DNA of 64,000 nucleotides from Botrytis cinerea B05.10 (lineage: Eukaryota; Ascomycota; Leotiomycetes; Helotiales; Sclerotiniaceae). Under the pieces are notes generated by a model. The model was not told the origin of the DNA and made no database searches. It was given only the letters and a program-made list of their open reading frames with translations. Made by a program: the position numbers and the translations under genes. The stretch spans positions 2,356,001 to 2,420,000 of the forward strand of contig NC_037315.1 in the NCBI RefSeq assembly GCF_000143535.2, written 5' to 3'. This document shows positions 13,023 to 26,666 of the stretch, piece after piece; position 1 is the stretch's first letter; each line of letters starts with the position of its first letter.

Positions 13023-14138
13023 GATCCTGCAAGATATCATAACTAGCTAGCTAGCTATGTATGTATGTAGTGGAAGGGTCAAACGATCAGATGATATGAT
13101 GAATTTCATGGAATGTGCATGAGAAATATCTTAGAAAGTAAACATTTATCAGGCGGCATTTATTATTATTGCGCTTGAGTTTCTTTAGATAGATATGTCT
13201 AAGAATCTTGATGTGGAAGTCGCTATTTGTATTGGCATGTATAGCTACCCATTCGTGATGTCAAGTGAACTGAGCAGCCATCATATCATATCAAGAATAT
13301 TGCACTTCCCCAGTCGTTCATTCAACCAAGAGTGAATATCGCGGTATACATAGATACTAATAAAACTTATTAACTATACTTACTTTCCCCAAAGATGGTC
13401 GATAATCAAAAATAGAAAAAATCAAACACTTCAATTCCGGATTTCGAATTTCGAATTGCCATCGAAAAAAATTCTCTCGATATAAAACTCCTATCTATTT
13501 TGGCACCTCCTACCCACTTCGTCCATTCATTCATTCATCCATTCACCCGCTCATTCGTTCGCAGCCCGCTGGCTCACACCCAACCACCCAAATCGGATGA
13601 ACCCCCTCTCACACTCTCACAATGACCAGTGATTGCGCCTTCGCCCCTTCTAAGTTAAGGGGGCAAAAAATCTAATCTTACAATAAATACAAAAGATGCC
13701 AAATCCCCACTCTAGCATCTTCCCACTTCGCTTTCGCGAGGTCTTTTCTCCGACCTCCGTCTCCTGCCCATCTTCTCATCCTTCCATTGCTATCATATCG
13801 TGCCAGGTTTCCGCCATCAATTACATACGAAGAGGAAAATGCCATTCATTATCTTTCTTCATGCGGAAAACTTTATAAGTCAAAAGAGTCAAAGTTAGAA
13901 AAGAAAACCAGACCAGCATTAACGCCAAACGACTCGATATGTTGAAAAGAGTACATGTTGTTTTTTGATAACCCCCAACCTTTCCCATCCCCATGATTGT
14001 ATGCCGAAAGCACAGATGAATGACTCCCGAAATGATCAAATTGAGCCAATTTATTGTATAATCACAAACCCAGCTCTCAAGAATGCCGAATGTTGAAAAA
14101 AGTGTATGATGTTAAGGAACGAAAAGAAAGTAATTGTA
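13023..14138. other. Convergent intergenic spacer
   Basis: Space between the 3' ends of the M16C peptidase and SET1 genes. I see no gene. An 84-bp stretch around 13,500-13,590 is rich in CATTCATTC/CCATTCA repeats. Confidence 0.5.
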
Positions 14139-17100
14139 TTAATTAAGAAATCCTTTACACGCCGGTGTACCACAGAGGCAAGGAATACGATCTGTACTAC
14201 CAATCTCACGCTCGAATTTGTAATCGTAGGTGAGCTCCTCATCTAGAACGTGATGTTAGTATAATTATTCGAGAAAATTGGTTGCAATGTAGACTCACTC
14301 TGTGCGATATCACGCAGCGCATAAATAACAATTCTCTTGCTCTTCTCCACCGTGATGATCTTTGCAGTACAATTGGGCATACAACTGTGGTTGATGAATC
14401 TTGCGATGCCACCTTTCTTTGTTGCATCGATGACTGTATTTTCATCGATTCTGAACAAGTAACTACTTCCAATACCACTCTTGAGATATCTGTTCTCTCG
14501 AAGATCTGCAACCTGTTGTCGAACCTTCTCACCGACATACTCAATGATCATATCATTCATCGCTATATTCTCCATAGCATAAAGACCCCAATTGTGAATA
14601 GCAGAACGAGCGAACTTGACAGGCTTCTTACGTTTCTTAAGTTGATTGAAACGCAAGACATCAGTGTCGCCACCAAGAGTCTTCTTCTGATCATTGAGGT
14701 CGGCAACGTAACGACGATTATTGACACGGGTAGCACGACCAGATGTACGGGCGAGCAATTTCTCTGCCGCAATCTTAGCTGCCTCTGCTGCTTCTGCGAC
14801 AACATCTTTGCCGGCTCGTTTCGCTTGTGCTTCACGTTCTTCGCGTGCCCTTTGAACTTTGATACGATGAGGGAGATAGAGAGACTTCTCGGAGTTCAAA
14901 ATCTTCTTCGTACCTTCAGTACGAGCACAGCCAGTCGAAGTCTCCACATAGTATCCAGGTATGGTCGTCTCATCTTTAACAATACCTTTATATCCATTAC
15001 GATTGAGTGACTTGATTTGTCCTTGTCTCCATGCCCAAGTAGCAGGATCGCTAAGCTCGAAATCCGTCTTGAATATTTTGAGTGCCGGTCCAGCGTCTTC
15101 ATCATCCTTGAGGATATTTTGCAACCCGTCAATATCGAGAATATTATCAAAATCGTCATCGACGGTAGGATAGGGTGCGTAGCTAGAGATGCCCCATTTG
15201 ACAGATGTTACTACGGGTGCTGTATCGACAATGTTTTCCTCGAACTCAGATTCCTCATCAGCTTCTTCCGGAACGATCTCATCTTCCGTAGTACCCAGTT
15301 GCTGTCTTTTAAGGGCCTCCCTTTCCTCGAAAATCTGCTTCTTGGACTTCTTCCTCTTTGCCGATTTTGCGGCCTTCTTTCTGGCCGCCACAGCAGCCAA
15401 AGCAGCTTCTGTCTCAGATTCTGTCTTTTGAAAACCATCAAGCTCAGAAATGCCTGCCTCAGAAGTTTCTGAAAGAGGCTCAATCTTTGCCACAGGCACA
15501 CCGAAAAGTTCCTCGTCGGTTTTCTTCTGTCGCTTTTTCGCAGCTTCCATATGTAGATCCAGTTTCCTCTTCTTCGTTGGTATGGCGGGTTCAGAGAAAT
15601 TGGCTTCACTAACGGACTCCCCATCTCGAGTATCCAATGATTGGGACCTTTCCTTAACATTTCGGCTCATGGAATCCGTATCATCGTCCGAAGCCTCATC
15701 GTCAGTACCCATACGACTTCTCGGGCGTGACTCAATCTCTTCAGTGCCTCTTGTTCTGGAACGAGCTTCATTATCGTCATCAGAATCTTCATCCTCCCTA
15801 CCAATGAGGAAATGCATGGGCCGAACATAAGCTTTTCGTGTGGGTCTGGCGAAAGGATCAGTAAATCCAACATTGCGATTCTTTTCCGCCTTGGCCCTCT
15901 TTCGGATCCTAGGTAGAGCAGTGACGTTAACCTTCCCAGCTGTTAAGGAACCGCGATCCTCAATTCGTGAGTTAGGCGTAGCAACAGCGTTGCTATTATC
16001 CTGATCTTCCTCATCATCGATGAAGGGCGTCTTGGCATTAGGGTCGTGAATATTTAACTTGCGTCGTTTTGCTATATGATTCGTTGGATCCATGAAGTTT
16101 CGCAGGCAAGGATTCGCTATCCGTTCCTTCACCTTGTCCATCAAATGTGTCATTAACTCTCGTTTGATGACTTCAATAGCTTCGCGTGCAGGATCGAAGT
16201 TTTTTGCCCGTTCTCGCTTCTCGTCCTCAAGATCAGCCTCTTCCTCCTTTCTAATCTCCTCAATCTCCTTCCTCCTTTTTTGCTCAGTCAAGCGCGGATC
16301 AGGACTACGAGTGCGACGATGATGGCCTCTCTCGGATGCGCGATCGCGATGTTCATGACGTCGACCCCCGGTGCCCCATAGGTACAGCTTCATAATCATT
16401 TCATATGAAAACAGCGCAGTGCCATTGCAAGAATTGTAACACCTGTCTGCCTCGAATCTTCCCTCGTCACTGAGCGCGAAGACGACATAATAACCTGTTC
16501 TATCAACTCTAACATCCTCCAAGAAATGGTTCTTGAGCCGCTTTTTCAAATGGAGGATCGTCGCGGGAATAACAGGAACATAATCTTTCGAGATAAAAAT
16601 GTAGGGCTCATCCTCAAGTTGTTGCGCGATTGGTTCATCCTCGATTAATGTCTGCTGGCGTGGTTTCGTAGGAATCGCAGCTTGTACTATGCCTGTTCTA
16701 AACTGCGGTCTGCCAGAAAGAGCGGCAGGCCCTTTGGGGGCACTTGGTGGGGGTCCAGATGATTTGGCAACTTCAGATTTAGGGGGAGGTGGTGGTTCCT
16801 TGGGCGGGAGAGGTAAAGGTTCGGGTTTCGACTTTTCCAAAGCATTCTCGAGCATGCGAGTACTGCGCTTTCCTTGCGGATCGAATTGGACCTTGATTCT
16901 TGGTCCCAGCCCTACCACACTGCTGCCTCTCATGACGGCTTTCTTGGCAGCCTCTGCCGCTGTCAGGGTTGTGCCATCCTTCTTTTTAGTATCTCGATAT
17001 CGGAATGTGCCAAAGCCCAAACAACTTCCTGTCTCTGGATGTAGTTTATTACTGCTCTCTGCGATTTGTCCATAATGAGTGAAAACATTAGTGACCTTCA

Positions 17101-18062
17101 TAAAATTTATTAATGGATCATATCCAGTGACAACAATTTCCGTTGGTGGGCCAGGTCCATAATGAGTTTTAGGGTTGTATTTATACTTTGGTAGCATGAA
17201 CGGCGAATGGTTGAGTCGCGATAATGCATTATGGTAGTCGGTATTGATATACGACAATCTGCTTCCTTTCGCCAACCTCGGATCCGCTGGGGGAGCGTCA
17301 TCTTTCTGAAAAGCTATTAGCCAGACGTCTTCACACGCAAAAGATGACACCCCCCGCAGCAGATTGTATACGTACCAAACCAAACTCCTTATAATGTGGG
17401 CGGCGATTATGTTTTTCTTTCGTCGAATGGATGTGGGGGTCGTGGAAAGGATCATATGTGCATTTTTTCCCCTTTACACCTCGTGCTGGGTCTCGAGCGA
17501 GGACTCGTGGCTCGGTGGAAGTATGCTCTGCCGTGGCAGAATTGGATATAGCAACGACATGCTCAGATTTTATATTATCAAGAGCGGCGCGGGTTGTAGC
17601 GGTGAAAGGCATATCAGCCTTGGCATTGCCAGGACTCGCAACACCATTGGGTGATAAGTCGGCATTTGTCAATGGTGTTGAATCGTTGATATTTCGAGAG
17701 CCAGCAGATGCTTGCATGCTGTTGGAAAGCTGATTGTTGACACTGAAAAGGGATGATCCAGAGCTTGAATGTGAGCTTGCTGAGCCTACACCATTCAAAA
17801 TATCGCCTTGTACAGATTCGTTATCTTCTGTCGTCAGGGTGGGAGGATCCGCAAGTGGAATTGATATATCTTCTGAAAGACGTGTAATAGAAGCATTGTC
17901 AGTTAAGGCTTTCGCATTAATTTGGGTATCAGTGGCAGAAAGGGTGGTAGGCGAATCTGCCTGCTGCGCCTTTGACTTTTCCCTCTCCTTTGCTTTGTCT
18001 TTCGCAGCTCGAGGAGCCGAAGGAAAGAATTGTGCGAAACTCGCCCCAGATGCGCGAGACAT
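14139..18062 (-). CDS. SET1: Set1, histone H3 lysine-4 methyltransferase
   Basis: Exons 18062-17376, 17305-14299 and 14242-14139 join to 1265 residues. Set1 is the catalytic subunit of COMPASS and methylates histone H3 on lysine 4. From the N-terminus: a Ser/Ala-rich region; an RRM-like domain ([15 protein letters not shown] near residue 300); a second RNA-binding-like region ([15 protein letters not shown]); a charged Lys/Glu linker; an N-SET region; and the SET domain at the C-terminus. SET motifs seen are [26 protein letters not shown] and, after the last intron, [12 protein letters not shown]. The post-SET cysteines are [13 protein letters not shown]. All catalytic motifs are intact. The last intron (14243-14298, 56 bp) splits the SET domain. 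Long open frames on the opposite strand are shadows. Confidence 0.97.
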
Positions 18063-20133
18063 CGTGTGACTGTATTAATCTACCTCTCCTTCCGTCTGCC
18101 AACCACCATCTCTTTGTAGAAGATCAATATGCGACTGCATGCATTAAAAGGATGAATGGCAGATGGCCAATACGCGCAAGAAGCGGTTGGTAATGACGCG
18201 ATTAAATTCCCTCGGAACAGATTTGACCAAGTATTGCCGATACTTATATGATGATAAAAGTACGAGATATCTTGTCGGTGTCGATGTGCGAATATTGGCA
18301 GATCCAAATTGATTGCTGTGCGACAGATATGTGATGTATCTTTTGACGCTGGAGGTTGTGAATTTCGTGAATATGTATAGTTGAAGTTGATGGAATGGAG
18401 GATTTGATGAGTTGAGGTTTCGATACTATCAATTTCTCGCTTTCCCAATAGGTTAGATTCTAGAAATAGTGGCGCTTGACTCCATTAGGAGATTACATAA
18501 GCATTCAAGGAGATGGCAGGTTAAGTTTAGGAATTACTTGGATATCATGTACCAAGTAGTGAAAGACAAAAATTATATGAAAATATCCTGCTTCTTGAAC
18601 ACCGTGTAAGGACTTCCCCTTGTTCCATTCTACACCGTTCATTACTTTGCCCTTCACTGTTGATATCTCTGTGTTACCATTCACTCTACGCGATGTGTTG
18701 ATGTCGACTGTACGGCTACTCTGTTCGCTTGAAAGACACAACAATGAGTCCGTTTTCAGTACGAAAAGTCCTAAAGAGATGAAGACTATGATCGAAATGG
18801 ACAGAGCCAGTATACTTGGATTCGAACAGGGTACATATACCATGATTACTCAGCTAAACCCTAAAATAGCATGCTAAATTGAAATTCGGTAATGTCTACT
18901 CTAAAGATATGGAAGAATTTCACTTGAAAAATATATCCCTTCCAGATATTCCCAAGTCTCCCTTTCCAAACACTCTGCCTCCATGGCAATGGCCCTCGGA
19001 GAGCCAGCGGAGCGTCATTCCTCTACTTGACTACCAACACCACGATATACATTTTTACAGTTACCAAAGAGTCTGCAAAGCCTCATACAATCACATACTC
19101 ACAATTTCAACAATCCCCAAACCCCAAACACCCCCCCCTTTCTCTAACATGTTTGAGATTTGAGAAAATTCATCTATCTTGGTGATGCGGTCAGTTGAAT
19201 GGATGACACGACACGAGCCCCTTATTCCTCTTCGTTACATTGCTTTACCCCCTCGTTACACCCGTGCACGTGCTTCATTATGTATGAAAGATCGCACTAC
19301 ACTTAGGTACCTATGCATGTATGTATTTATGTATGTACTATTCAACTATCAATATACATTTTACAATTGCCCTCGATTCGAACTTCTACTATTAAGATCA
19401 GAAAATGACATTTAGTGAAAGACATGATTTGTCTAAGGGTCTGCAGACTTCAATGTCGTTAGTAGTATCATCATGTAACCTCCAAGCCCACTCGTTCATG
19501 CGATATCTTTCATCATATACCACCACACTTCCAATGCAGAATATGAAATCTATCCATGATTTTGACAGATGGATAGATACCTAGATATGCAGTGCCTGTC
19601 CTACTTAACCATCACGCTTTTTGTTCCACGAACCTGTTGCTCAGCGACCGATGCTATGAAAGGTTTTTGGGGCCCGGAGGAGAACATAAGAAGTATGTCT
19701 CATCATATTCTATATATGCAATCCTTCAAAACCCGTCCATACAAACATTGCCATGTCAAATCAACCTTCATTTCATATAAAAGAGTAAGATAGCCATAGT
19801 CACAATCACATGATAAACATGAATGTCACTGAGATATAAAAAGGTGTAGGCATGTTTGAAAAGACATATGCTAGTCCTAATTACTACTCTCTAACTAATA
19901 GCTTAAAGAATAACTTTCCCAATGTATCATATCATACAAACATAGTAATTGCACCGCATCGCACCAAATAACATAAGAGAGAAATATTGTATACCATGCA
20001 ACACTTAAGTAGAGGTACACAAGTCATGGTATCTTGTCCATCCATACTCCATTTTCACACCCTTCATAACACCATAGTCATCATAATACAACCAAAACCA
20101 AAACCGATCTTTTTGATACAAATGAAAAAACCC
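18063..20133. other. Upstream region of SET1; no gene seen
   Basis: A 2-kb spacer holding the SET1 promoter and leader, and the 3' flank of the next gene. Several 60-110-codon open frames lie on both strands, but none has a recognisable domain or a coherent composition. The spacing is large for this gene block, so a non-coding transcript or a small unrecognised gene is possible. Confidence 0.45.
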
Positions 20134-21528
20134 CTATTCCGTATCTCCAATTGTCAAAACGAAATCCTCTTCATCCTCATCAAATTTTATCAAACACTCC
20201 GGCAAACCACATTTCAAAGCTGGTTCCAATTCCTCATCATCAACCTCAAAAGCACTTAAGAAATCCAATTTCTTGTACTCTGGATTCGACAAATTCTCTT
20301 TCTGAGCAAAACGGGCGGGGGTAATGGTACTATCTGAGTCATGAGAAAGATTGCTGGTTGAGCGAGGTAAAGTATTTGTTCTCTTCAGGGTAAGAGTTGG
20401 AGCATCTTTCTTTTGAAGAACGTTAGAAGCCGATCTACCTTTAGTATAACCAATGGTACTTCTAGATGCGGCTGTGGCAGCCGTAGCACGCATAGTGCTA
20501 TTTGTGACAGGAGCAAAAGTTGGAGTCTTTCTACCTCTCAAAAGTGATGAAGTTGGTCTTGGAATTGCTGTTGATGGTCTTTTGTAAGGTTCCATTGCCG
20601 ATCTTGGAAGAGTTGATAAAGCGGATGCTGCTCGACGAGATGCAATTGCTGTAGGACCCCTACTTGAGATTGGAGCCTTTGGTTTCTGCTCTTTGGGGAC
20701 TGTAGCCTTAGTCTGTTTTGATGGTCCTTTCGTCTTGAAACTTCTGAATGTTTCGGGGACATCACCAACAGTCCAGTCCTCCTCCATTGAAGCCAATATT
20801 TGAGCATCCGTCTTCTTCGCTCGCTCGACTGAAGATATCTCTAGATCTCGCTCGAGTTTCGATCTTCCACTCTTATCATTGGTGTTGTAGAATTCGCTGA
20901 GCGCTCCTTTGGTGAGGTTTTCGGGTTTAAGCATATCGTAATTGAGACAACCAGTAGGGAAGGTATCTGAATCATAAGGTAGATCCTTGGATCTTGGTGG
21001 CATGTATTCGACTTCAACATCATTTAGAGGGCTTTCATCTCCATGCACATCGATCTTAACCTTCTCCGAAACCTTATGCTTGGGTCTGCGAGCACTCGTT
21101 TGTTTTGACACAGTCTTTTCGAGATCCTTCTCAGGTGCGGGACCTACGGGAGTTTGGAATACTTTAGTTTTCGCATTCGTAGTTTTCATACCAAGGGGAG
21201 CTCGATTGCGAGGACCTATGGTAGGTTAGTTACTGATCCTACTCTTATGTAATGAGAAATTCTCACCAACGGGTGTCACAAAAGCATTCTTATTAAAGGT
21301 CGCATCTTTTCCACCCAAACCCTTGCCTTTTGTACCGAGTACAGATCCCTTCCCCCCAAATCCTCCTGGCGCATTCTCATCGTTCAATGGGACCTTCAAT
21401 GGCGTCTTTGGGAATTTGTTTCCCGGCGTCTTTGGCTGCAAACTTCTGGTGCCTTGATTGAGGGGCTTAGAGGCGGCGACTTGTTGATGGCCATGAATCA
21501 GATTCTCTTGATCCCTAGCTGCAAACAT
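20134..21528 (-). CDS. Basic, disordered protein of unknown function
   Basis: Two exons, 21528-21267 and 21215-20134, joined across a 51-bp GT-AG intron to 447 residues. The join is convincing because it restores FVTPVGPRNRAPLGMKTTNA, a run that reads like a conserved fungal block. The N-terminal third is Gly/Lys-rich with TP sites (possible CDK targets: KTPGN, KTPLK, VTPVG, QTPVG). The centre has an EYMPPRSKDLPYDSDTFP segment that looks ordered; the C-terminal half is Ser/Arg/Thr-rich and ends in an acidic tail. Multiple TP sites and RxxL-like sequences recall cell-cycle proteins such as securin, but I cannot name it. It is divergent from tropomyosin. Confidence 0.8.
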
Positions 21529-21990
21529 ATTGACTACTGATCCTCTGCAATGATGGTTAATGAGATTGATGTGTCTTGAGAGTTTGTATTACATTAGAAT
21601 GAATCATGAAGTTGTGTTGTTGTGTTTGTCGACGGGTATGTAAATTTTGTTCTACACAAGAGTTAAGTTTAAGTTTCCGTGCTTGACATTTATTTTGATT
21701 TGTTTCTACGGCAACTCTGTCAAACCCAAAGCTCTGCCGATTTTTTGATATCACAGCCCCGTGAGCCCCTTGCTCACAGACCAGCCATTCACCCCTGTTT
21801 ATGTTCGGTTGGCAATAATACTCTCTTTGGTTCCTCTCACCCTTTACCATCTGCAACATCTCAAACAGTCGCAACTTCTTCAACTTCTTTCATACCATCA
21901 ACATCAACCATAAAGACATTCTTTGTGCCATCAAATCTTTTTAAGCTCAACCCTCACCAAACCGTGTTAACCACCACATAACTCTTCAAA
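21529..21990. promoter_or_regulatory. Divergent promoter region
   Basis: A 462-bp spacer between the unknown basic-protein gene (-) and tropomyosin (+). CT-rich tracts precede the tropomyosin start on the plus strand. No specific operator is recognised. Confidence 0.45.
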
Positions 21991-22724
21991 ATGGATCGCA
22001 TCAAGGAAGTAAGTACGATCAACGAAACTAACCCCGCCATTTGTCCCTCCAGTCTGCGAAATCCCCCTTTCCATCAGGATACGATCGCCGACAGTACTTT
22101 CGAAGGGCTCTGAAGGAACGATGCTGATTATCATCTTCATAGAAAATGAACACCCTCCGTATCGAGGCCGATGAAGCTACCGCAAAGGTTCAAGAGCTCC
22201 AAGAGAAGGTCAAGGCTCTCGAGCAAGAGAACCTCCAAAAGGAGCAAGAAATCACATCCCTTACGCACAAGAACAACTTGTTGGAAACCGAAGTCGAGAA
22301 GTTAGAGGGCGGGATTAAGGAGGCCAAGGCTGTGGCAGAGGAGGGCAGTCAACACGGTACACAGAACGAGACTCTCCAACGAAGATTACAACTTTTGGAG
22401 GAGGAAGCCGAGGAAGCTGACAAGAACCTCCGCGAGACAAATGACAAGTAAGTGATTGAAATCCTGCATTTCCTACAAAAATAGGGGTTTGCTTCATAAG
22501 CTTTGCACATGTGCACATCTTGATATCCACAGTAATATAAGCTGACTTGAATGTGTCTTAGACTCCGTCAAACCGATGTCAAGGCCGGTCACTTTGAACG
22601 CAAGGTCCAGGCTCTCGAGCAAGATCGTGATCAGTGGGAGGCAAAGTTCGAGGAGATGGCCAAGAAGTATGCTACTGTGCAAAAGGAATTGGAGGACTTC
22701 CAAGCAGAGATTGGCAACATTTAA
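21991..22724 (+). CDS. Tropomyosin
   Basis: Three exons: 21991-22008 (only six codons, MDRIKE), 22143-22447 and 22562-22724, giving 161 residues. Tropomyosin is a parallel coiled-coil dimer that coats actin filaments and stabilises actin cables and the cytokinetic ring. The whole chain is a heptad repeat of charged residues and Leu/Val/Ala with no proline. The N-terminus MDRIKEKMNTLRIEADEA and the length match fungal tropomyosins such as fission yeast Cdc8. The very short first exon is easily missed; starting at the ATG at 22146 would remove the N-terminal residues needed for end-to-end polymerisation. It converges with the RRP17 gene. Confidence 0.95.
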
Positions 22725-22920
22725 AATGGTTTTTATGTCACAGTCGACATTCTGTTCTAGAGCTTTTTAGGTGCATGGGTTGCGGAATAATTACAGTTAA
22801 GCCTCGTATGCGCTGGCGGTGGTACGCTGTTTTTACATGATTTGCTTCTCGATCGATATCGAAGTCACATACCAAATATTACTGCGGGTTCTGATTGTGA
22901 AGTTGTTAATAGATTCCATT

Positions 22921-23645
22921 TTAATTATTACCTCGTCGCGCATCTGCTGCTGCTCTACTCCCAGACTTCTGCTTTTGTCTCGTCATTTTCCTTTCCGCCT
23001 TGGTCTCATATGTGAACTTCTTCTTTCGTGGTTTCTTGGGCCAAACTTTCTTGACCTTCTCTTCTTCTCTTATGACCTTCCCCTTTGCCTCGTGTATCCC
23101 ATCATCACTATCCTCTTCATCTGCAGTCCTCTTGATTCCATCTTTCGATATTTCTATGCCTTCGACTGTGACTGTTGTGTATTTATCTTCATCGATATAT
23201 TCCTCTTCGTGATCGACCAGCTCTGGCACTTCTTCATCATCTTCCTCCTCCTCTATACCTCCCCATTCATCCCCATCTCCGCCATCGAATTTTTCCTCAA
23301 CATCCTCTAACAGCGCATTTACGGCTTTAACGTGCTCATTCAATTCTGCTCTCCTTTCCTCTCTCAACTGAACACCAACAGATTAGCCAATGATCATTCC
23401 ACAAAAGTAAGACAACGAACCTGTTTCCTCATAACAATTCTCTCCTCTCTAGCCTTCTTCTCTGCCTCCTCTTGAGCCTTCTTCGCTCTCTGAACCTTTC
23501 GTTTGTGAAATCCAGTCAAATAATCTTCGCGAGCAGTTAAATCGAAATTGATTTCTTCAATCTTATGGTCGAACTTTCTCTTCTTTTTGTGCGCTGGTAG
23601 GACTGATCGCTTGGGACGAGGCTTGACTATGAATGCGGATTCCAT
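22921..23645 (-). CDS. RRP17: Rrp17/NOL12-family rRNA-processing protein
   Basis: Exons 23645-23421 and 23367-22921 join to 223 residues. Rrp17 in yeast is a nucleolar 5'-3' exonuclease for ITS1 and pre-60S maturation; Nol12 is the animal counterpart. The N-terminal half has the family look: KKRKFDHKIEEINFD, then DLTAREDYLTGFHKRKVQRA, then a long Lys/Arg/Glu helix (REERIVMRKQ, joined by the splice to LREERRAELNEHV). The middle is strongly acidic and the C-terminus basic (KKPRKKKFTYETKAERKMTR), fitting a nucleolar protein. The donor is GTTCGT, less usual than GTAAGT. It lies head-to-head with the Big1/Voa1-like gene. Confidence 0.9.
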
Positions 23646-24102
23646 GGTGATTGATTTGTGAGGGGGATGACTTGCGGCGCACTTGGAATTGTATGTCTTT
23701 TCGTGATGAAATTGATATGATCCTGGGGAAGGAATAATTTGGGCAGTAAGATCTTACCGCTTTGGCTTAGTCATCGGGGGTTGAGAATGTTGTGAATTGC
23801 GACGGGAGTAGTGAACAGTTGTATTAACATTGGCTTAAATAAAAATTTAAAATACTTCTTCCTTCAAATGCTACTCTCTCAAGTTTGTAAGAAAGCCTTC
23901 GATTTGGATATCAAAGTAGAAAGACTTGAGAACCGGAGACGTCCAAGTGAACCCAAAATCCATGATATGGTGATAGATATCAAACTGCTTACATAATCGT
24001 AAAGAGAGCTCAAGGTTGCACTTATCGAAGCAGCTTAATGAAACAGCTTCATCAACACGATCATCTCGCACGCATCGTAACTTTCCCACCACAAAACTCA
24101 AG
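23646..24102. promoter_or_regulatory. Divergent promoter region
   Basis: A 457-bp spacer between the RRP17 gene (-) and the Big1/Voa1-like gene (+). No gene or clear operator is seen. Confidence 0.45.
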
Positions 24103-25106
24103 ATGCGGTATTCGATTGTTGGATCGCTATTATGCTGCGCTACTGCAGTGCAAGCATTCAAAGACACATCACCTTTCCTTTTATTCTCATCGTCAGAGTG
24201 AGTTATACTTCCAACTACCCGCTTCATCGCCATGCAGTTACTAACAGGAGAATGGCAGATTACCTTCTTCGATGGAAATTGAGAGACAAGAATTAGATAC
24301 CACCTCATCAGTCCTTCAGAATGCAAAAAGTTTCCTCTCTACCTGCCCCTCTGATGTCTACATTATTATTCAACAAGACGCTCTCGCCGCCTCTGATTTC
24401 TCGGTCCCAGAATCCGTTCCTCACATCAAGGCCGCTATTGCTGATTCGAGAGTTCGGGCTACTTACAGCGTTGCGGATGTCATGCACGAAGATGGAAATC
24501 TGGCTGGGGAAATAGCAGAATATATTGAGAAGGCATGCGGTCAGAAAGTCGAACGACGAGTTGTTGGTCATGAATCTACCAACGGGACTGGAAACGGTGT
24601 CATTGTATCACAATTCGATGCATTATCGACTGAGACGGAAGCAAGAGCTGAGGAATTTAATGATATAGGTTTGTACTCGTTCAAATCATCAAGTAAGAAT
24701 TACAACTAATGCATACATAGATTACATGCTCAACAATGTTTACTACCAACATCTCCCCAATGGTCCAGAATATACCGTCATCTTTACCACTACGCCTGTA
24801 GGCTCTGTCCTCGAACAACACAACTCTGAATTGCCAGTTTATAACGCGGAGTTTGACTCAACTTCCCATATCGATTTGAAGCGAGATTTCAGAATCAGAG
24901 CAGACAATTCAACCAAAGAACTAGATCGCAGACCACTATTTGAGAAATATCAATATTTCACTCCTGGTATTTTCATGGGTTTGGTTGTTGGTATTCTCTT
25001 TCTTAGTATCTTGTATGTGGGTTTGAGTGCAGTATCCAGTCTCCAAGTTTCTTATGGAGCATTTGATAAGGAGATGGGACCATCTGCGCAAAAGAAACAA
25101 CAGTAA
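24103..25106 (+). CDS. Big1/Voa1-type ER membrane protein
   Basis: Exons 24103-24197, 24259-24668 and 24721-25106 give 296 residues. Yeast Big1 is an ER protein needed for beta-1,6-glucan of the cell wall; its relative Voa1 helps assemble the V-ATPase Vo sector. The N-terminus is a signal peptide (MRYSIVGSLLCCATAVQA) followed by the family-like FKDTSPFLLFSS. The luminal domain spans about residues 30-245. One membrane segment lies at about 251-273 (GIFMGLVVGILFLSILYVGL), and the short cytosolic tail ends QKKQQ, which resembles a dilysine ER-retrieval signal. I cannot tell Big1 from Voa1 by eye. Exon 2 uses the second of two nearby AG acceptors, which keeps the frame. Confidence 0.88.
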
Positions 25107-25508
25107 TTTATGGGGTGAAGGTATGAGAGAGAGGAAAGATTGATTGTGGAAAGGAAAGGGAAGGATTGGCATTGGAGTTTTTGTGAAGTAAAGCTAGTGT
25201 ATGATTTTGTATGTATAAAGTATGCATGGGTATTCAATAAATGGTATGGGATTTTTAAACTTGGTCTTTTCCATTTTTCTTGTGGTGCATGTGGAGTGAG
25301 GAATACTGAGAATTTGAAGTTTTTGCATTGTCTTGGTTGGTTGTTGGTTGGTTGGTTGATTGCTTTCTCTTTCTTTTTGTACATGGAGATGGAAATTCTA
25401 TGTGTCTACTTTTCTGAAGTATGATGTGATGTGATATGATGTAGAACGAGCTCTTTCAAACGCAGTCATAGTCATACATGAGTACTTGATGGAATTGGTA
25501 TATCTACT

Positions 25509-25604
25509 AGGTAGATAGGTAGACGGGTAGATAGGTAGATAGGTAGATAGGTGGGTAGACGGGTAGAAAGGTAGACGGGTGGAAAGGTAGATAGGTAGGT
25601 AGAC
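25509..25604 (+). repeat. (GGTAGATA)n variable minisatellite
   Basis: About twelve 8-bp units alternating GGTAGATA with GGTAGACG, GGTAGAAA and GGTGGAAA variants. Confidence 0.9.
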
Positions 25605-26666
25605 AGAGGCCTTCTTACCTTACCTTTCCTTACCTTACTTTCATGATACTATTGTTGATATATATACATATGTGTATGTGTGTGTGTGGATGGGTGGATG
25701 GGTGGATGGATGGATAAGTTGAAGTTCGTTGGGGGTTGGAGAGTGAGAGAGTGAGAGAGTGAGAGATAGGGTAGATACATAAAATGTAAGGTTCTCTCTT
25801 TGGTTTTGGGTATATATAGAGATGATTCGGGATGGACTTTGTTGATGGATGGACAGACCGGGATGAGAGTTGTGGATAGGGAATTGGAAGTAAAGGACTA
25901 TTTTAGTCGGCTGGTTTTCCACTGGTTGGCTGATTGATCGCTTTGGATGGATGGGATGGGTGTTTGAGAGAAGCTGTGAAGATAGATTGGGATAGTAATG
26001 ATATTATGAGACGGAACGAGCAGAGAAGGAGAGACATGAAGAGAAGAGAAGAATCGTGTAGGCGAAAAGAAAAGAGTGCGACAACGATGCCGAGATGGAA
26101 GATCTTGCGATTTAAAAGGAGAGGGGAAGAGATAAGTGTTTAGCTCGTGGAATGTGTATATACACATATGCATATATGAATAGTATCAGATTCATCAAAT
26201 GTACCAGAGACTAGAAGTTTGGTCAATGAGGAGATGAGAAATATAATAAATAAAATACTGGGTGGATTATGGATATTTAGAAAAGCAGAATCGGGATGTG
26301 AAAGGAAACTGATGTGAAGGAAAAGAAGGTAAAAGGGGAAGCTAGGTGTTGATTTATTAGATTTTTATAAGTTGGATGGAGGGGGGAGAGAATGGTTAGC
26401 GAGATTCGAGTTTGTTTTTTCCCTGGAGGATGGTGAGGATGGTGTATGTATATGTATATGTATATACAGATGTAAAGATATTTATATGTGTGTAAAATAT
26501 AGATATATATATACATATAAAACACAAAAGGGAATTCAACTCTTGAAGATGGTAATGATAATTTAGAAGGTTGTTTATAGTGTGGTATGTGTTGAAGGGA
26601 GTTGGGTGGATGGTATGATTGTTAGCTTTGGATTTGATTTTGGGTTTGGATTTCATTTTTGATGTT

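Noticed and set aside
14282..15660. Long open frames antisense to SET1 (242 and 151 codons)
   Set aside because: They are shadows of the well-supported SET1 exon and show no domain; their composition mirrors the sense codons.
18815..18845. Possible tRNA T-loop (GTTCGAATCC on the minus strand)
   Set aside because: The flanking bases do not pair into a T-arm and no anticodon or acceptor stem fits nearby.
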